A stretch of DNA of 64,000 bases. Origin: Lytechinus pictus. Taxonomy: Eukaryota > Echinodermata > Echinoidea > Temnopleuroida > Toxopneustidae. Positions 31,466-42,787 of the stretch are shown here, in pieces. The translations under genes were made by a program, and so were the position numbers. Numbering within the stretch: position 1 is the stretch's first letter; each line of letters opens with the position of its first letter. Location: NCBI RefSeq assembly GCF_037042905.1, contig NC_087253.1:16904001-16968000 (forward strand). Direction: 5' to 3'. A model generated the notes under the pieces. That model saw only the letters and a program-made list of their open reading frames with translations, ran no database searches and was not told the DNA's origin.

Positions 31466-32398
31466 ACCCGTACTTGCTTCAGCTTGCCTGATAGCAACAG
31501 TCCTAAGGTTTACATTCCTCAGCTACCTGCTACTGAAGGGAAATCATTGGATTCCAATCTGGCCGAAAGAATCCGCCTGTTACACCCCGACCTAGCAACG
31601 GATATCCTAACACCCGCCGAATCAGCAGGCGACCGCTTTTCAGCGCTGCTTCGAGATTTCTTTGACGAGATCCCTGATTACTGTTTGTCAACAAACCGAG
31701 TTGTAAACAATTCACCCGCCGTGACCCGAAATTGATGGATGAGGCGAGGAAGCTTAAAAACCGTCTTCGTCGAAGAGCGTTTCGTCGATCAAGCTCCAAA
31801 GAGGATAAAGGTCTCTTCTACGATGCTCTCAACACCTCTACTCACCTGAAGAAGCAGAAAGATGATCAAACACATCAGAGGAATGTCCGTTATGAGGAAC
31901 GATGCTTTAGATCCAACTTTTGGGATTTGTGCAAGAAGATTGTAAGTGGTTCGTTCTACTCACCGCGTGTCTCCCCAACATTCGACTGCGACGCCGCCGA
32001 TGCATTCTACAAGGACAGATACGAAGCCACTGCACCATTTGACCATCAAGATGCAGCTTGGATACGACAACTTAACACACTAACATCGGACTTAAACATG
32101 AACTCAATTAAACCAAAGGATTCCAAGAGTATTCTCAACAAAAAAAGTTCGAAATCAACCCCAGGTCCGGACAGTTTATATAATGGTATGCTACATGTAA
32201 AGAAGCTTCCTTGTACACATCATTTTTTGGCTACCCTGTACAGTAAGCTTTTGAAACACCCTGTCCCACCCTCTCATTTGGTCCCATAGTAGAATCATTC
32301 TCATTCATAAGAAGAGGGATACCTCAGAACCGGGTAATTTCCGTATGATTGCCCTATCTAGCATTATTGGGAAGATGTGTGACCAAATCTTAACCCAA
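31465..32398 (+). mobile_element. Non-LTR retrotransposon ORF2, 5' part (interrupted)
   Basis: Overlapping frames 31484-31735 and 31732-32289 encode a linker rich in basic residues, KLKNRLRRRAFRRSSSKED, then SKSTPGPDSLYNGML (start of the RT domain). A further frame to 32398 encodes IILIHKKRDTSEPGNFRMIA and LSSIIGKMCDQILTQ (RT motifs 1-2). Two frameshifts or stops show it is degenerate. It continues at 37229 after a 4.8 kb foldback insertion. The LINE clade was not determined. Confidence 0.75.
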
Positions 32399-32759
32399 TA
32401 GTCCGGTCTGTTACCGTCAAAAATGCCCTACTTGTGGACACGGTGGACAAAAGCATGATTTTTTCTCCAGACCTTTGTTTATGTATAAGAATTAAAAATG
32501 TGGTATGCTCCAAAAAATCTGGCTGCAGGAACAGAGAAAAAATGGGTGAAAATGTCAGAATTTATGAGTTTAGATTGGTCTGATATATAGACTAGCGCCA
32601 GTGCAAAACTCAATAGCAGTGCATTATTTTGCATTGGTTTAGTTCTTGAATTCAGACCCTTTTTGAACAGATGTTCTGTTTGTCCTCACATTTCAATGCA
32701 CCAAATATCTGAATGCAGATGCTAAACAAGCCGAAGGGTGGCGGTGGAGGGGGTTGAAT

Positions 32760-33460
32760 GTTGGTGTGTATGTACATATTTTGGTCTTGGGGTAAAGATG
32801 TGCAAAACAAATTTTGTGTATGTGTTGGAATTGGTGCTGCCATGGTAACAGTGTATTATGGCAAAAATAAGGTAAACATCTTGCAGTTAGAACTACTTCC
32901 TCTGTTTTCATCTGATTCTCATGAAATTTGGCACACACATTGGTCCTGAGGTGAAGATGTCTTAGACACATTTTTGTGTGTCTTTCAGAAATCTCGTTGC
33001 CATGGTAACAACATATTATATGGTGAAAATTGGGAAAAAACTTACAATTCAAACTGCTTCATCAGTTTTCAATCAATTCACATGCAATTCAGCACACACA
33101 TTTGTATTGAAGTAAAGATGTACAAGGCACTTTTTGTGTGTGTTTCAGAAATTGTGTTGCCATGGTAACAACATATTATATGGCAAGATTTAGGTAAAAA
33201 CCTTGTAATTTGAACTACTTCATCAGTTTTGAACCAATTCTCATGAAATTTGGCTCACACATTTGCCTTGGGGTAAAGATGACTGTGCAAGAACCATTTT
33301 TTTTGTGTATTTGTCAGAGAGTGCATTGCCATGGTAACCACATATGATAGCCAGAAATGCAGGAAAAGTCATTGTGGATCAAACTACTTCCCCTGATTTT
33401 AGTCAGTGCTCATAAAAGTTGGAAGAAATATTCATCTTGGGGTAAAGATTCATATTAAAT
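32760..33460 (+). repeat. ~160 bp tandem repeat in left foldback arm, X-box-like palindrome in each unit
   Basis: Four units, each with '(C)ATGAAATTTGGC', 'GGGGTAAAGATG', a TTTGTGTG run and a GCCATGGTAAC palindrome. Palindromes are at 32836, 32996, 33156 and 33325, so the period is 160, 160 and 169 bp. Those at 32996-33009 and 33156-33169 are GTTGCCATGGTAAC, a perfect match to the RFX X-box rule GTNRCC-N2-RGYAAC. The first and fourth differ at one base. Confidence 0.8.
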
Positions 33461-35597
33461 TCTAAATGTCTTCTCTGCATTAAAATGTTCACGCCAGAGT
33501 GTGGGGGTTTGAATCACCTTCAGTAATATTTCTAGGTTTTTTGGGGGGAGGGGCGGGATTGGTCCTTAAAATCTGACATCAAAATAAAGAAGGTTAAAGG
33601 CGGTGGCCATTAGGAACATAAAAATGATAAACACTCTTAAAAGAAGCACCCCCTCAATGGCATAGGCTGGGGGTACACTGGGTGAATGTGAAACCTTCCG
33701 CTGAGGCAGAGGAGTTCCAACAGTGGCAAGCAAAATGAAAATGTGTACCCCTTCAACTTTCAACAGCTGATTTTCCAAACCTTAGTTCCACCTCCCCAAG
33801 ATGTGCACCCCTCCCCATACCACTTTTAGTTCTACCTCCCCATGCTCAAACCAGTCTACGCATTTGCCCCTCAGGGGTCTTTGCATTTTTAAAGCGAGAC
33901 ATTACTCCTTTTTTTTTGGGGGGGGGGGGTCTTTAGAAATTGACCTCGTAAAAGTAAAAGGATTTTGACTAGGAACTTAACCCCCCCCAAAAAAAAATAG
34001 GGGGCAGATATATTTTTTGAGCAGAAAAATGACCCCCCCCCCCCACCTTAAAAGGCAAGAAGAGTCCTTTGCACTTCAGACCATTCATTTGAAGTTTAAT
34101 GCATTCTGATTTGATAAAAATTGTTTACGTACCCAATTAATCATTGTTTATTTATATTCTCCTACTCAGTCTTTTATTCATATTCCGTTCCTACTCTTTC
34201 TTTTTAACTTTATCACATCACTCTTGATTTTGAGCTTCACCATACCATCATCTCCTTCTGTTTCCTCTCTCCTTTTTTACTCACTCTCCAAGTATATATT
34301 TTCTGACATATTTTAAAGTGTACCTTTAATCATGCAACTAATCATAGAAATATAAATATATACAAAAATCTCTGCACTTGTTTTAGAAAAGTTGCTTGCA
34401 AATCCATGACTCAATAACAAACCATATCAAAAATATACATATGTGCGCAATAGATTTTAGCCTTCTATTTTCTTTCATTTTATTTTTTCAGTATATTTCT
34501 GTGACAGCCCCTGCTTTATACATCCTACATCTCCCATTGTCAAAAAATGAATATTATGTTTCAGTAGCAAAATTGTCGGATGCAAACTCTGACTGTCATA
34601 AAAAAAAAATGCAAATAATTTTCCATTGGAGTAAAGACAAACTTATTCACTGTTCATTGAGCAAAGATTTACTGATGACTTTTATTTCTCTACATATAAT
34701 CATATTCTAGTCATATCCCTTTCAGATGGTGGTAACTGCAGGAATGGGAAAACTCAGTGATAAACTAAAATTTTCACAGAGGATTTTCGGAAAATAACTA
34801 AATCCATTTTTTCAAGCAACAGTTATTCCATTCTGAATGCTGCAACCTTGTTAACATGAATTTGATGCACCTTTACCAAAATATAATATCATGACAGTCA
34901 TTTCTTCAATTCTTTAAACTAGACATTAAATATTGCTAATAGTACTATTCAGGACAGAGTGTAGCCAAAATAGAGTTTATAAGATTATGAAAAAAATGAA
35001 TGTCATGGTATTATATTTCGGTGTAGGTGTAAGCATTCAAAATGGAATAATTGTTGCTAGATAATAATGGATTAAAATAGCAAAGAAAAATGTACTTAGA
35101 GAAGGAGACAAAGAGGTGGAGAGAGGAAACAAATCAAGAAGGTATGGAAAGATCAAAAGTGCAAAAAGTGATGTAAGAAAGGCAGAGTAGGAACTGAAAT
35201 GAACAAAAACTGAGTAGAAGCAAAATAAAACATTGATTAATAATTGGGCACCGGAAACGATCTTCTATCAAAGCAGAATGTTTTAGGCTTTAAATTAATA
35301 CGCTGAAGTGTAAAGGTTTTTTCTCCCCCTTTTTTTTTTGGGGGGGGGGTTAAGTTCCTAGTCGTAATAATATCCTTTTACTCTTTATGTGGCAATTTTC
35401 TAAAGCCCCCCCCCCCCCAAAAAAAAAAAAAAATTGAAGGGGTGCTTTTATTAATAAGAGTGTTTAAGTTCCTGACGGTCATGGCCTTTAACCTTCTATA
35501 TTTTTATGTTGTCAGTTTTTAATTACCTCCTCCGCCCCCCAAAAAGAACCTATATTATTTAAAGTGATTAATACCCTGCGCTATTATATGACATTAA

Positions 35598-36173
35598 AGT
35601 GGAATCCAACCCAAATAAACACTTGTTTTTAGAGGAAAAATCAGACAGGTTTATAGGTCAAAGTTTGAACAATATCGGACAAACCATTAGAAAGTTGTGA
35701 ATATATAAAAGTTGTAAACATTGGTAATCACTATACCCATGAAGACTTCAAATTGGCTACATATGTGATGTCATAGTGATGTAAGGCAAGGACTATTCTT
35801 CCATGTACTGGAATAATTAATTGGCTAAAATGTCTTTTTCAAAAGTTTTACAAATTATATCATTCTTTCATGAGGACATAAAACAATATACTACCAGGTT
35901 CACATTACGGCCCCAATGGAATAGGGATTTAGGAGAGAACCAAAAATCCTGATAATTAAGTATAAGGCCTATGGGAAAGTTGTCCTTGCGGCCTCGCCCC
36001 TTGTCATAATTTACTTACCCAGTTGCCAATTTGAAATCTACATACTAGTAGTCTTAGGGATCTTAATTTTAAAGCAACCATAAATTTTGCTTGTCCGATT
36101 TCTTTCAAACTTTCACCATTCATATTTTTCTCCTTTTCCACACAATATTTTATGACCAAGGCTGGATTCCCCT
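35598..36173. mobile_element. TTAA-flanked MITE inserted in the right foldback arm
   Basis: 576 bp element with inverted ends (aaGTGGAATCCAACCC at left, GGCTGGATTCCCC at right) between TTAA at 35594-35597 and TTAA at 36174-36177. The left arm of the host foldback lacks it at the matching position, which gives an internal empty-site comparison. Same family as 11302-11895. TTAA duplication is typical of piggyBac and Kolobok superfamilies. Confidence 0.8.
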
Positions 36174-36179
36174 TTAACA

Positions 36180-36890
36180 CTGAATATGAATCTTTACCCC
36201 AAGATTAATATTTCTTCCAACTTTTATGAGCACTGACTAAAATCAGGGGAAGTAGTTTGATCCACAATGACTTTTCCTGCATTTCTGGCTATCATATGTG
36301 GTTACCATGGCAATGCACTCTCTGACAAATGCACAAAAAATGGTTCTTGCACAGTCATCTTTACCCAAAGGCAAATGTGTGAGCCAAATTTCATGAGAAT
36401 TGGTTCAAAACTGATGAAGTAGTTCAAATTACAAGGTTTTTACCTAAATCTTTCCATATAATATGTTGTTACCATGGCAACACAATTTCTGAAACACACA
36501 CAAAAAGTGCCTTGTACATCTTTACTTCAATACCAATGTGTGTGCTGAATTTCATGTGCATTGATTGTAAACTGATAAAGCAGTTTGAATTGTAAGTTTT
36601 TTCCCAATTTTCACCATAGAATATGTTGTTACCATGGCAACAAGATTTCTGAAAGACACAAAAAAATGTGTCTAAGACATCTTCACCTCAGGACCAATGT
36701 GTGTGCCAAATTTCATGAGAATCAGATGAAAACAGAGGAAGTAGTTCTAACTGCAAGATGTTTACCTTATTTTTGCCATAATACACTGTTACCATGGCAA
36801 CACCAATTCCAACACATACAAAAAATTTGTTTTGCACATCTTTACCCCAAGACCAAAATATGTACATACACACCAACATTCAACCCCCTC
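36180..36890 (-). repeat. ~160 bp tandem repeat in right foldback arm (mirror copy)
   Basis: Inverted counterpart of the left-arm array. Palindromes are at 36301, 36468, 36628 and 36788. The last three read GTTACCATGGCAAC, again perfect X-box matches; 36301 differs at one base. The unit spacing mirrors the left arm. Confidence 0.8.
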
Positions 36891-37228
36891 CACCGCCACC
36901 CTTCGGCTTGTTTAGCATCTGCATTCAGATATTTGGTGCATTGAAATGTGAGGACAAACAGAACATCGGTTCAAAATTGGTCTGAATTCAAGAACTAAAC
37001 CAATGCAAAATAATGCACTGCTATTGAGTTTTGCACTGGCGCTAGTCTATATATCAGACAAATCTAAACTCATAAATTCTGACATTTTCACCCATTTTTT
37101 CTCTGTTCCTGCAGCCAGATTTTTTGGAGCATACCCCATTTTTAATTCTTATACATAAACAAAGGTCTGGAGAAAAAATCATGCTTTTGTCCACCGTGTC
37201 CACATAAATCCGCTAACAGACCAGACTA

Positions 37229-37835
37229 CAAAGAATAGAAGTTTATGTAACTGAGAACAATCTAATTGATTCAACCACACAACAGGGATTTCTACATGGT
37301 ATATCAGGTTGTTTAGATCATAATACTGTTGTGCATGAAATAATGAAACATGCCAAACACTCACGTAGGACTGTTCTATGGAAGACGCGTTTGGTTCAGT
37401 CTCCCATGTTTTGATTAAGTTTACATTGTTACGTAATAAAATTCCAACAACCGTATGCAATTACATTCTAAACTTGTACTCTTCACTAACTGGATGTGTA
37501 TCAACAGATGAATGGACCTCACAACCCTTCAAATTTAACAAAGGAATATTTCAAGGCGACCCTCTATCTCCCATTATGTTCCTGCTATGTTTTAACCCGA
37601 TGATTGAGTTTCTAAATGATAACAAAAGTTTTGGCTACAAATGAACGATGAAAATTTTATCACCGCCCCATTTGCTGACGACTGTTGCCTAATTACCGGA
37701 AACAAAAAGTCACACCAGCGTCTTATGAATCAGATCGCTTCACATGCACGCTCTTTGGGTCTGAAATTAAAGCTACCCAAATGCAAATCATTATCAATAG
37801 TCGGTGGTTCCCTAGCCTCTTGTCGAGGCCTAGGC
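37229..37835 (+). mobile_element. Non-LTR retrotransposon ORF2, 3' part with RT catalytic motifs
   Basis: Continues the element broken at 32398. It encodes ENNLIDSTTQQGFLHGISGC, then EDAFGSVSHVLIKFTL (RT motif 3 Asp), GIFQGDPLSPIMFLLCFNP (motif 4), and in a shifted frame APFADDCCLITG (FADD catalytic box) and GLKLKLPKCKSLSIVGGS. At least two frameshifts are present (near 37380 and 37643). Similarity to the LINE stops near 37835, where unrelated sequence leading to the RecQ-like fragment begins. Confidence 0.75.
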
Positions 37836-37965
37836 CTGTCGGCTGCTTTCCGAGCGAACATGGCAAAGCACGGGAGAGAGCGAAGCAGAGCGCCGCGAGA
37901 CAGGGCCTCTGGACATCTGTACCGAATTTCACCGACTTTCTTTTGTTTTTTATTGTTTTTACCAA

Positions 37966-38028
37966 TTCACCGACCAAAAACTGGTCGGTGAAAATCATCC
38001 AATGAGAGCGCGAGCTGCTATGACGTCA
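37966..38028 (+). promoter_or_regulatory. Promoter-like block before the RecQ-like fragment
   Basis: Contains a perfect 11-bp inverted repeat (TTCACCGACCA / TGGTCGGTGAA, 37966-37976 and 37982-37992), a CCAAT box at 37999-38003 and a perfect palindromic CRE, TGACGTCA, at 38021-38028. All lie within 90 bp of the ATG at 38056. The spacing looks like a TATA-less promoter, but the block may simply be part of a repeat family that includes the helicase fragment. Confidence 0.35.
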
Positions 38029-38055
38029 TATTAAATATTCATGAGCTCTTCTTGA

Positions 38056-38340
38056 ATGGCGACCCTTGGATTCTTGGCGAAGAGTGACGACGAAATATCA
38101 AAGAGCACTGCATATGCCTCTAAAACTCTGAATATTGACCGATTTAAGGATTTGCAAGTCGATGAAATTAACTCTGCACTGAAAGGACGAGATGTCTTTG
38201 TAAATCTACCCACAGGATATGGAAAAAATGTAATATTTCATGCGATTCCACCGGTCGATCCGGGGCGTCGATTATCGATCTCCGCTGTGCAGTGCAGTGA
38301 GGGAAGCTGCCCTTACAAAAAAATTCCTGCAGTACTTTAG
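38056..38340 (+). pseudogene. RecQ-like DNA helicase N-terminal fragment
   Basis: 94-codon ORF. Residues ~20-66 match the start of RecQ-type helicases: ASKTLNIDRFKDLQVDEIN (aromatic/F-K-x-x-Q region), ALKGRDVFVNLPTGYGKN (Walker A, with N in place of the usual S/T after GK) and VIFHAIP. The remaining helicase motifs (DEAH box, motifs Ia-VI) are absent. From ~38326 the reading frame runs into a degenerate CTGCAGTAC/CTGTGATAC array and stops. It could be the first exon of a spliced gene, with a donor I could not identify, but the Walker A change and the array insertion favour a dead fragment. RecQ-like sequences are often multi-copy in marine invertebrates. Confidence 0.55.
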
Positions 38341-39175
38341 TGGTACTCTGTTGTACCTGTGTGATACTTCTGTCATACACGACGGTACCGCAGAATTACC
38401 ACAGGACTTATGTGGTATCACTCTGTGATAGTTCTGTCATACTTCTGTGGTACATTAAAATATGAAAATTTCCTGCAATACCTTAATGGTACTCTGTCGT
38501 ACCTGTGTGATACTTCTGTTGTACAAAACTGTATAGGGAATTACGACAGGACTTCTGTGGTATCACTCTGTGATAGTTCTGTCATACTTCTGTGGTACAT
38601 GAAAATATGAAAATTTCCTGCAATACCTTAATGGTACTCTGTCGTACCTGTGTGATACTTCTGTTGTACATAACTGTATACAATATCACTCTGTGATAGT
38701 TATGTCGTACTTCTGTTGTACATGAAAATTCTAAAATATCCTGCAGTACTTCTATGACAACCCTGCGATACTTCTGTTGTATATGAACATTTTTTAAATT
38801 TCCTGCAGTACTCCTATAGTCCTATTACTACGCACTTCTATGGAAACCCTGTGATACTTCTGTGGTACATGAACATTTTGAAATTTCCTGCAGTACTCGA
38901 TCCTATTAAAGGCACTTCTATGGAAACCCTGTGATACTTCTGTGGTAAATGAAAATTTTGAAATTTCCTGCAGGACTCAATATATAGGCACTTCTAAAAT
39001 TCTATGGCAACCCCAGTGCTATACTTTCAAAATTTCCTGCGGTACTTCTCATGCAGCCACCCCAGAAATATGACTGAAACTGTATCACAGACGTTATGGT
39101 GTATTTTCTGTGGTACATGAAAAATTTAGTTTCCTTCAGTACTTGCATGGAAGCCCTGTTTGTACCACAGACTAA
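38326..39175 (+). repeat. Degenerate CTGYRGTAC / CTGTGATAC array
   Basis: About 0.85 kb of short related words (TTCCTGCAGTAC, CTTCTGTGGTAC, CCTGTGATAC, TCTGTCATAC) with longer units of ~60-130 bp, for example two copies of 'ctgcaataccttaatggtac' near 38474 and 38619. Ends the RecQ-like frame. The same words build the array at 63597-64000. Confidence 0.8.
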
Positions 39176-41529
39176 TTTTTTTTTTATTTCCAGTGAGGGA
39201 TTTATCTTTTTTCTTCAGTTTCGGGAGAGGTCAGTAGCGTATTGAGTCTTATATTTTTAGAAGGCCATATGGCTTAAAAGGGCACCATTCATTTTAAAAA
39301 GTACAATTTTTTATATGAAAATTTAATTTTGTGATAGCTAGATTGTGACATATAGGCCCTATTTGAAAATTATATTTCACCCTGTCCCATTGTGTAGGTC
39401 TATATCAGCGAGGGGGGGGGGGTTATGCCTACTGAGACTCAGAGGTTTTAAGTTTGATAGCTTCTATTTCTACGAGAAAGGGTACTATACGTACTAGATC
39501 AAAACTAGAAGCAAAGCGCGAACTGAAAAATGCGAAAAATTATTGACCCCAAAATGGGCAACTTATATTTTGAGGACTCTTGTTCTTTTTCAGGGTTATT
39601 TCTTTTTCATGCGCTCTTTTAAATTTCAATTATCATTTGTTTTGTTTGTTCGCCACTTATTTTTCATAAAAAACAGGATGAATAATAAAAAAATTGACTA
39701 CATTTAAAAGGGTACGTGTTGAAATATACAGGACACACCTAACACCCTTATAGAGCTTAATGGTTGTGAGGAAGCCGGGTTGAATTTCAAAGAGATATTG
39801 TAATGAATAAAAATATAAGCATGAACGTATTATTCTACTTCATCCATCTCTTTCTAACAATACAAGAAAATAATTGAAGGGGAGGTCAAGGCTAGAGATA
39901 ATCAATAAATAGAGTAAAATTCACAGAGCAAAATGCTTAAAATTTATTCAAAATCGGATGACAAATAACGAAGTTAAGTTGAATTTTAAGGATTTGCAAT
40001 ATTCCCATGAAACAGTTTTATTTAGGCATGTCTCATGAATATTCATTAGGTGGGCTGATGATGTCATATCCCATGTTCTTTTGTACATTATATGAAATTA
40101 GATTTATTCAACATATTTCTACCAAGAACTTAAACAATTGGAATGACAACTGATTAACCGCATTAGTTATTTAATGCAGCAACTTCATTACAATGGAGAC
40201 ACATTATTTACACATGTATTGAAAAAATTAGATAATCATAATTTCATATCTAACATTAAAAAAGGAAAATGGGAATGTCACATCATCAGCCCACCAAATG
40301 AATATTCATGACGATGTGCACACTATCTGTTTTCACAAAATATTGATAAACAATTAACATAAGAAAGTTCAGCGTTGAATGTTGATTAAAAAATAAATCT
40401 CAGTTAAAATGCTATCTAAGATTTTGTTTTACATGTTTGATAACCAAGTTTTAATGCGATACTGGCCCCTTGAAGTTTTTATTGCGAGAAAATACATTTT
40501 CCAAGTTTCCCATCTATTTTTTTTTATTTATTTTTTTTTAGTAAAAAGGACCTATTTTCTTACAAATATATTTTTACAAATAAAATTACTTCAATATTTG
40601 TTCTCCTATTCACAATATTTTTTTCTATTTTACAGGTGGAATAGGATAAACTAAAAATAGGATATTTAATTTCCATTTTAAGGCCTATTTTTTTTTTTTT
40701 TTGCTTTATATCCCCGGTTTATATCTTTGCAACCTTGCAATATGTTAGCCAGGCTGGTTTATATCTATTTCTTTTTAAATCAAATAAATTTGTATATTTT
40801 CAATCTATTTGTATGATGCGAGGCTATATATAGTTTGTAAATATGTTTTTTAATTGCAAGAACAATCTTGTATCTCTGTTCACATATGATGGCAGTTTAT
40901 TTTGCTTCTTTTTTCTAATTTGTATGAAGTTTGTATCTATATATTTTCAAACTATTTTCCATCCTTAAAGTGTCACGACCGATGTCATTATTTTTTTACC
41001 TCGTTGGCAAAGTTATTATCTTTTCTTATGTTTTGCTTCAAAATGGTATCTTTATATTTGCTTGTCTTGCTCCTCCACCCCTTATCAAAATACCCTGCCG
41101 GCACTTGATCTAAGATTATTTTCTTTTACTACTTGAACCTTATAAAGGGATCTTTCCTTCGATCGCAAGAAAGGATAAAATGTGTGTTTTTGAAAATAAA
41201 TAAAATGAAAAATACATAGGATTGGAGCTGTGATTTTCCTCATTGCTTTCTTTGTCATCCTACTTGCATACTAGTAGGCCTATATAACATATTTTCAGTA
41301 AAAGCTAAATTGTGAGACATGTTTTTAAATCCTATCCTTATATTAAAAAAAAAAGAATAAAGAGAAAGAAAAAATTAAAAGACATAGAAAAGAAAAAGAA
41401 AGGAAGAAGAAATAAATATTTGAATTTTACTTTATCCAATTACTTTACGTTAATAATATGATATATATGATGGCGAAAATAGTCAAATTGTCTGGTTGCC
41501 AAGTAAAAAGTAAGACCCCCCCCCCCCTC
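39176..41529. other. Intergenic, AT-rich
   Basis: Holds the MITE-like copy 39872-40365 and long T-rich stretches (40400-41050) whose short frames are low complexity. No gene seen. Confidence 0.4.
39872..40365 (+). repeat. Related MITE-like repeat with internal inverted arms
   Basis: Shares 'aataaatagagtaaaattca', 'aaatcggatgacaaataac' and 'atgaatattcattaggtggg' with 13751-13995. The segment near 40020-40080 recurs inverted at 40270-40320 (CATCATCAGCCCACC), so this copy is a foldback-type structure. Confidence 0.6.
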
Positions 41530-41940
41530 CTCCCCCGTACAAATTCAAACGCACGGACCGCGGCTAACTAGTAATTTGCACGCGTACCGTATACGTGTTT
41601 CCGGTTCCGCCATTTGAAAAAAAAACGTTCGTAACTGCCTCAGCTGAACCTGAAGCTTGATGAAGAAGGCCGTCAATATTTCAACAAAAACTAACAGAAT
41701 ATGGATCAGATTCGGACAACGACTTCTTAAGACATTCACACAACAGGCTAAACAGTAAGTTAGATCCATTTTTCGTAGTTTGGCGCGGCATGCACTTAAA
41801 TTTCTTCGACTTTTTTAATCATTACCGTACGGCCACTGCACTGCCGTTGTTCCCGATCGCTTAACGGGTGGGGGCTGATCTGCGGTGTGCGCTGCCGGGG
41901 ACGGCCAACGGCTGGCTAGTATTGATGGCGGCGGTGAGGA
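41530..41940. promoter_or_regulatory. CpG-richer promoter-like segment, possible 5' exon
   Basis: GC content and CpG density rise sharply over AT-rich surroundings (GCACGGACCGCGGC, TACGTGTTTCCGGTTCCGCC, later GCCGGGGACGGCC and GATGGCGGCGG). A short frame from ATG 41660 reaches a good donor, AACA|GTAAGT, at 41755. On the opposite strand an ATGGCGGAACCGGAA start lies at about 41612. No downstream exon could be linked in either direction, so this is only a candidate. Confidence 0.2.
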
Positions 41941-42357
41941 TGTTTGTATTGTCATGATTGTAGCCAGGTCAGGGGTGGCCCACTCACACAACATGCGAGG
42001 TTAGTATACTAACCTCGCACAACACATGTGATTTCATAGTGCATTTTGACGTTTTCATTCATCACACGAATGTGAGGGACTAAACTACGCCAAACCTTTC
42101 AATATTTGTCCACTATGTTAATCTTGATCGTATGATCAAGTTTATTTGAAAAAGCAATTATAAATTATTTATTAAAGTGTTTTTATCGCTTACCTCCAAA
42201 TCTCAACCAGGATACTTCGCTCGGTCCGTCCTTAGTCATCCTTCGTACTGCGGTGGAAATTACGCAAACAACAATCGAAATGCGAAATTTTCCTATCGAA
42301 CATTCTCGATTCAAGTCGTCGGCGCATAATAGGAAATTGTACCAAAAATCAACATAG

Positions 42358-42405
42358 TTCTCTATTTATTCAAACAATTTTTTCTGGGGTGCACTTGACC
42401 TTTAA
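42358..42405 (-). mobile_element. Right-end fragment of the TTAA MITE family
   Basis: 'tttattcaaacaatttttt' followed by CTGGGGTGCACTTGACC and TTTAA is the right end of the AAGTCCACCCC family. The rest of the element is not recognisable upstream. Confidence 0.5.
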
Positions 42406-42787
42406 GAGATTTTCCAATGAAAATATTACATGGAACTTGGAAATACAAATCATAATTTGGTTGAACAAAATGTTTTCTGTTAAAGTATAAAACAGAAGAG
42501 GAACATATCCTTCACGTATTTTTATATCCAAAATATGTTGCCTTAGTATGGAATAATCACAATGACATAAAATGAAAATGGGTAAAGTACCTTTCTAATG
42601 ATCATTGAGATTTCGCCTATGGAATCATTGTTTGATAATTTTCAAAGCTTTAAATAGATGAAAATGTTCATTGAGAAAATATACATATATATGTATGAAC
42701 AAAATGATAATGTCCCGATTGTTTCGCATTACGTGTGTTAGATTGCGGGCGTTTGTGTGTGTGTGTAGGAAGCAAGATGTTCGTGTT

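Larger units (their letters stand above)
32401..37226. mobile_element. Giant inverted-repeat (foldback) element with TA target duplication
   Basis: The ends are GTCCGGTCTGTTA (32401) and the reverse complement TAACAGACCAGAC (ending 37226), flanked by TA at 32399-32400 and 37227-37228. The left arm (~32401-34920) folds onto the right arm (~34970-37226) over almost the whole length, leaving a loop of about 50 nt. Outer arms are nearly identical: the reading frame at 32758-32949 and its mirror at 36688-36879 differ at 2 of 63 codons. Inner arms have diverged further. The right arm carries an inserted TTAA MITE. No transposase ORF is seen, so it is non-autonomous. The TA duplication fits Tc1/mariner-like mobilisation (inference). 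It splits a LINE RT gene. Confidence 0.85.

Noticed and set aside
32693..36985. Mirrored 119-aa and 63-aa frames as duplicated genes
   Set aside because: They are frames within the foldback arms, conserved only because the arms are nearly identical; no domain, and the frame lies across the tandem repeat.
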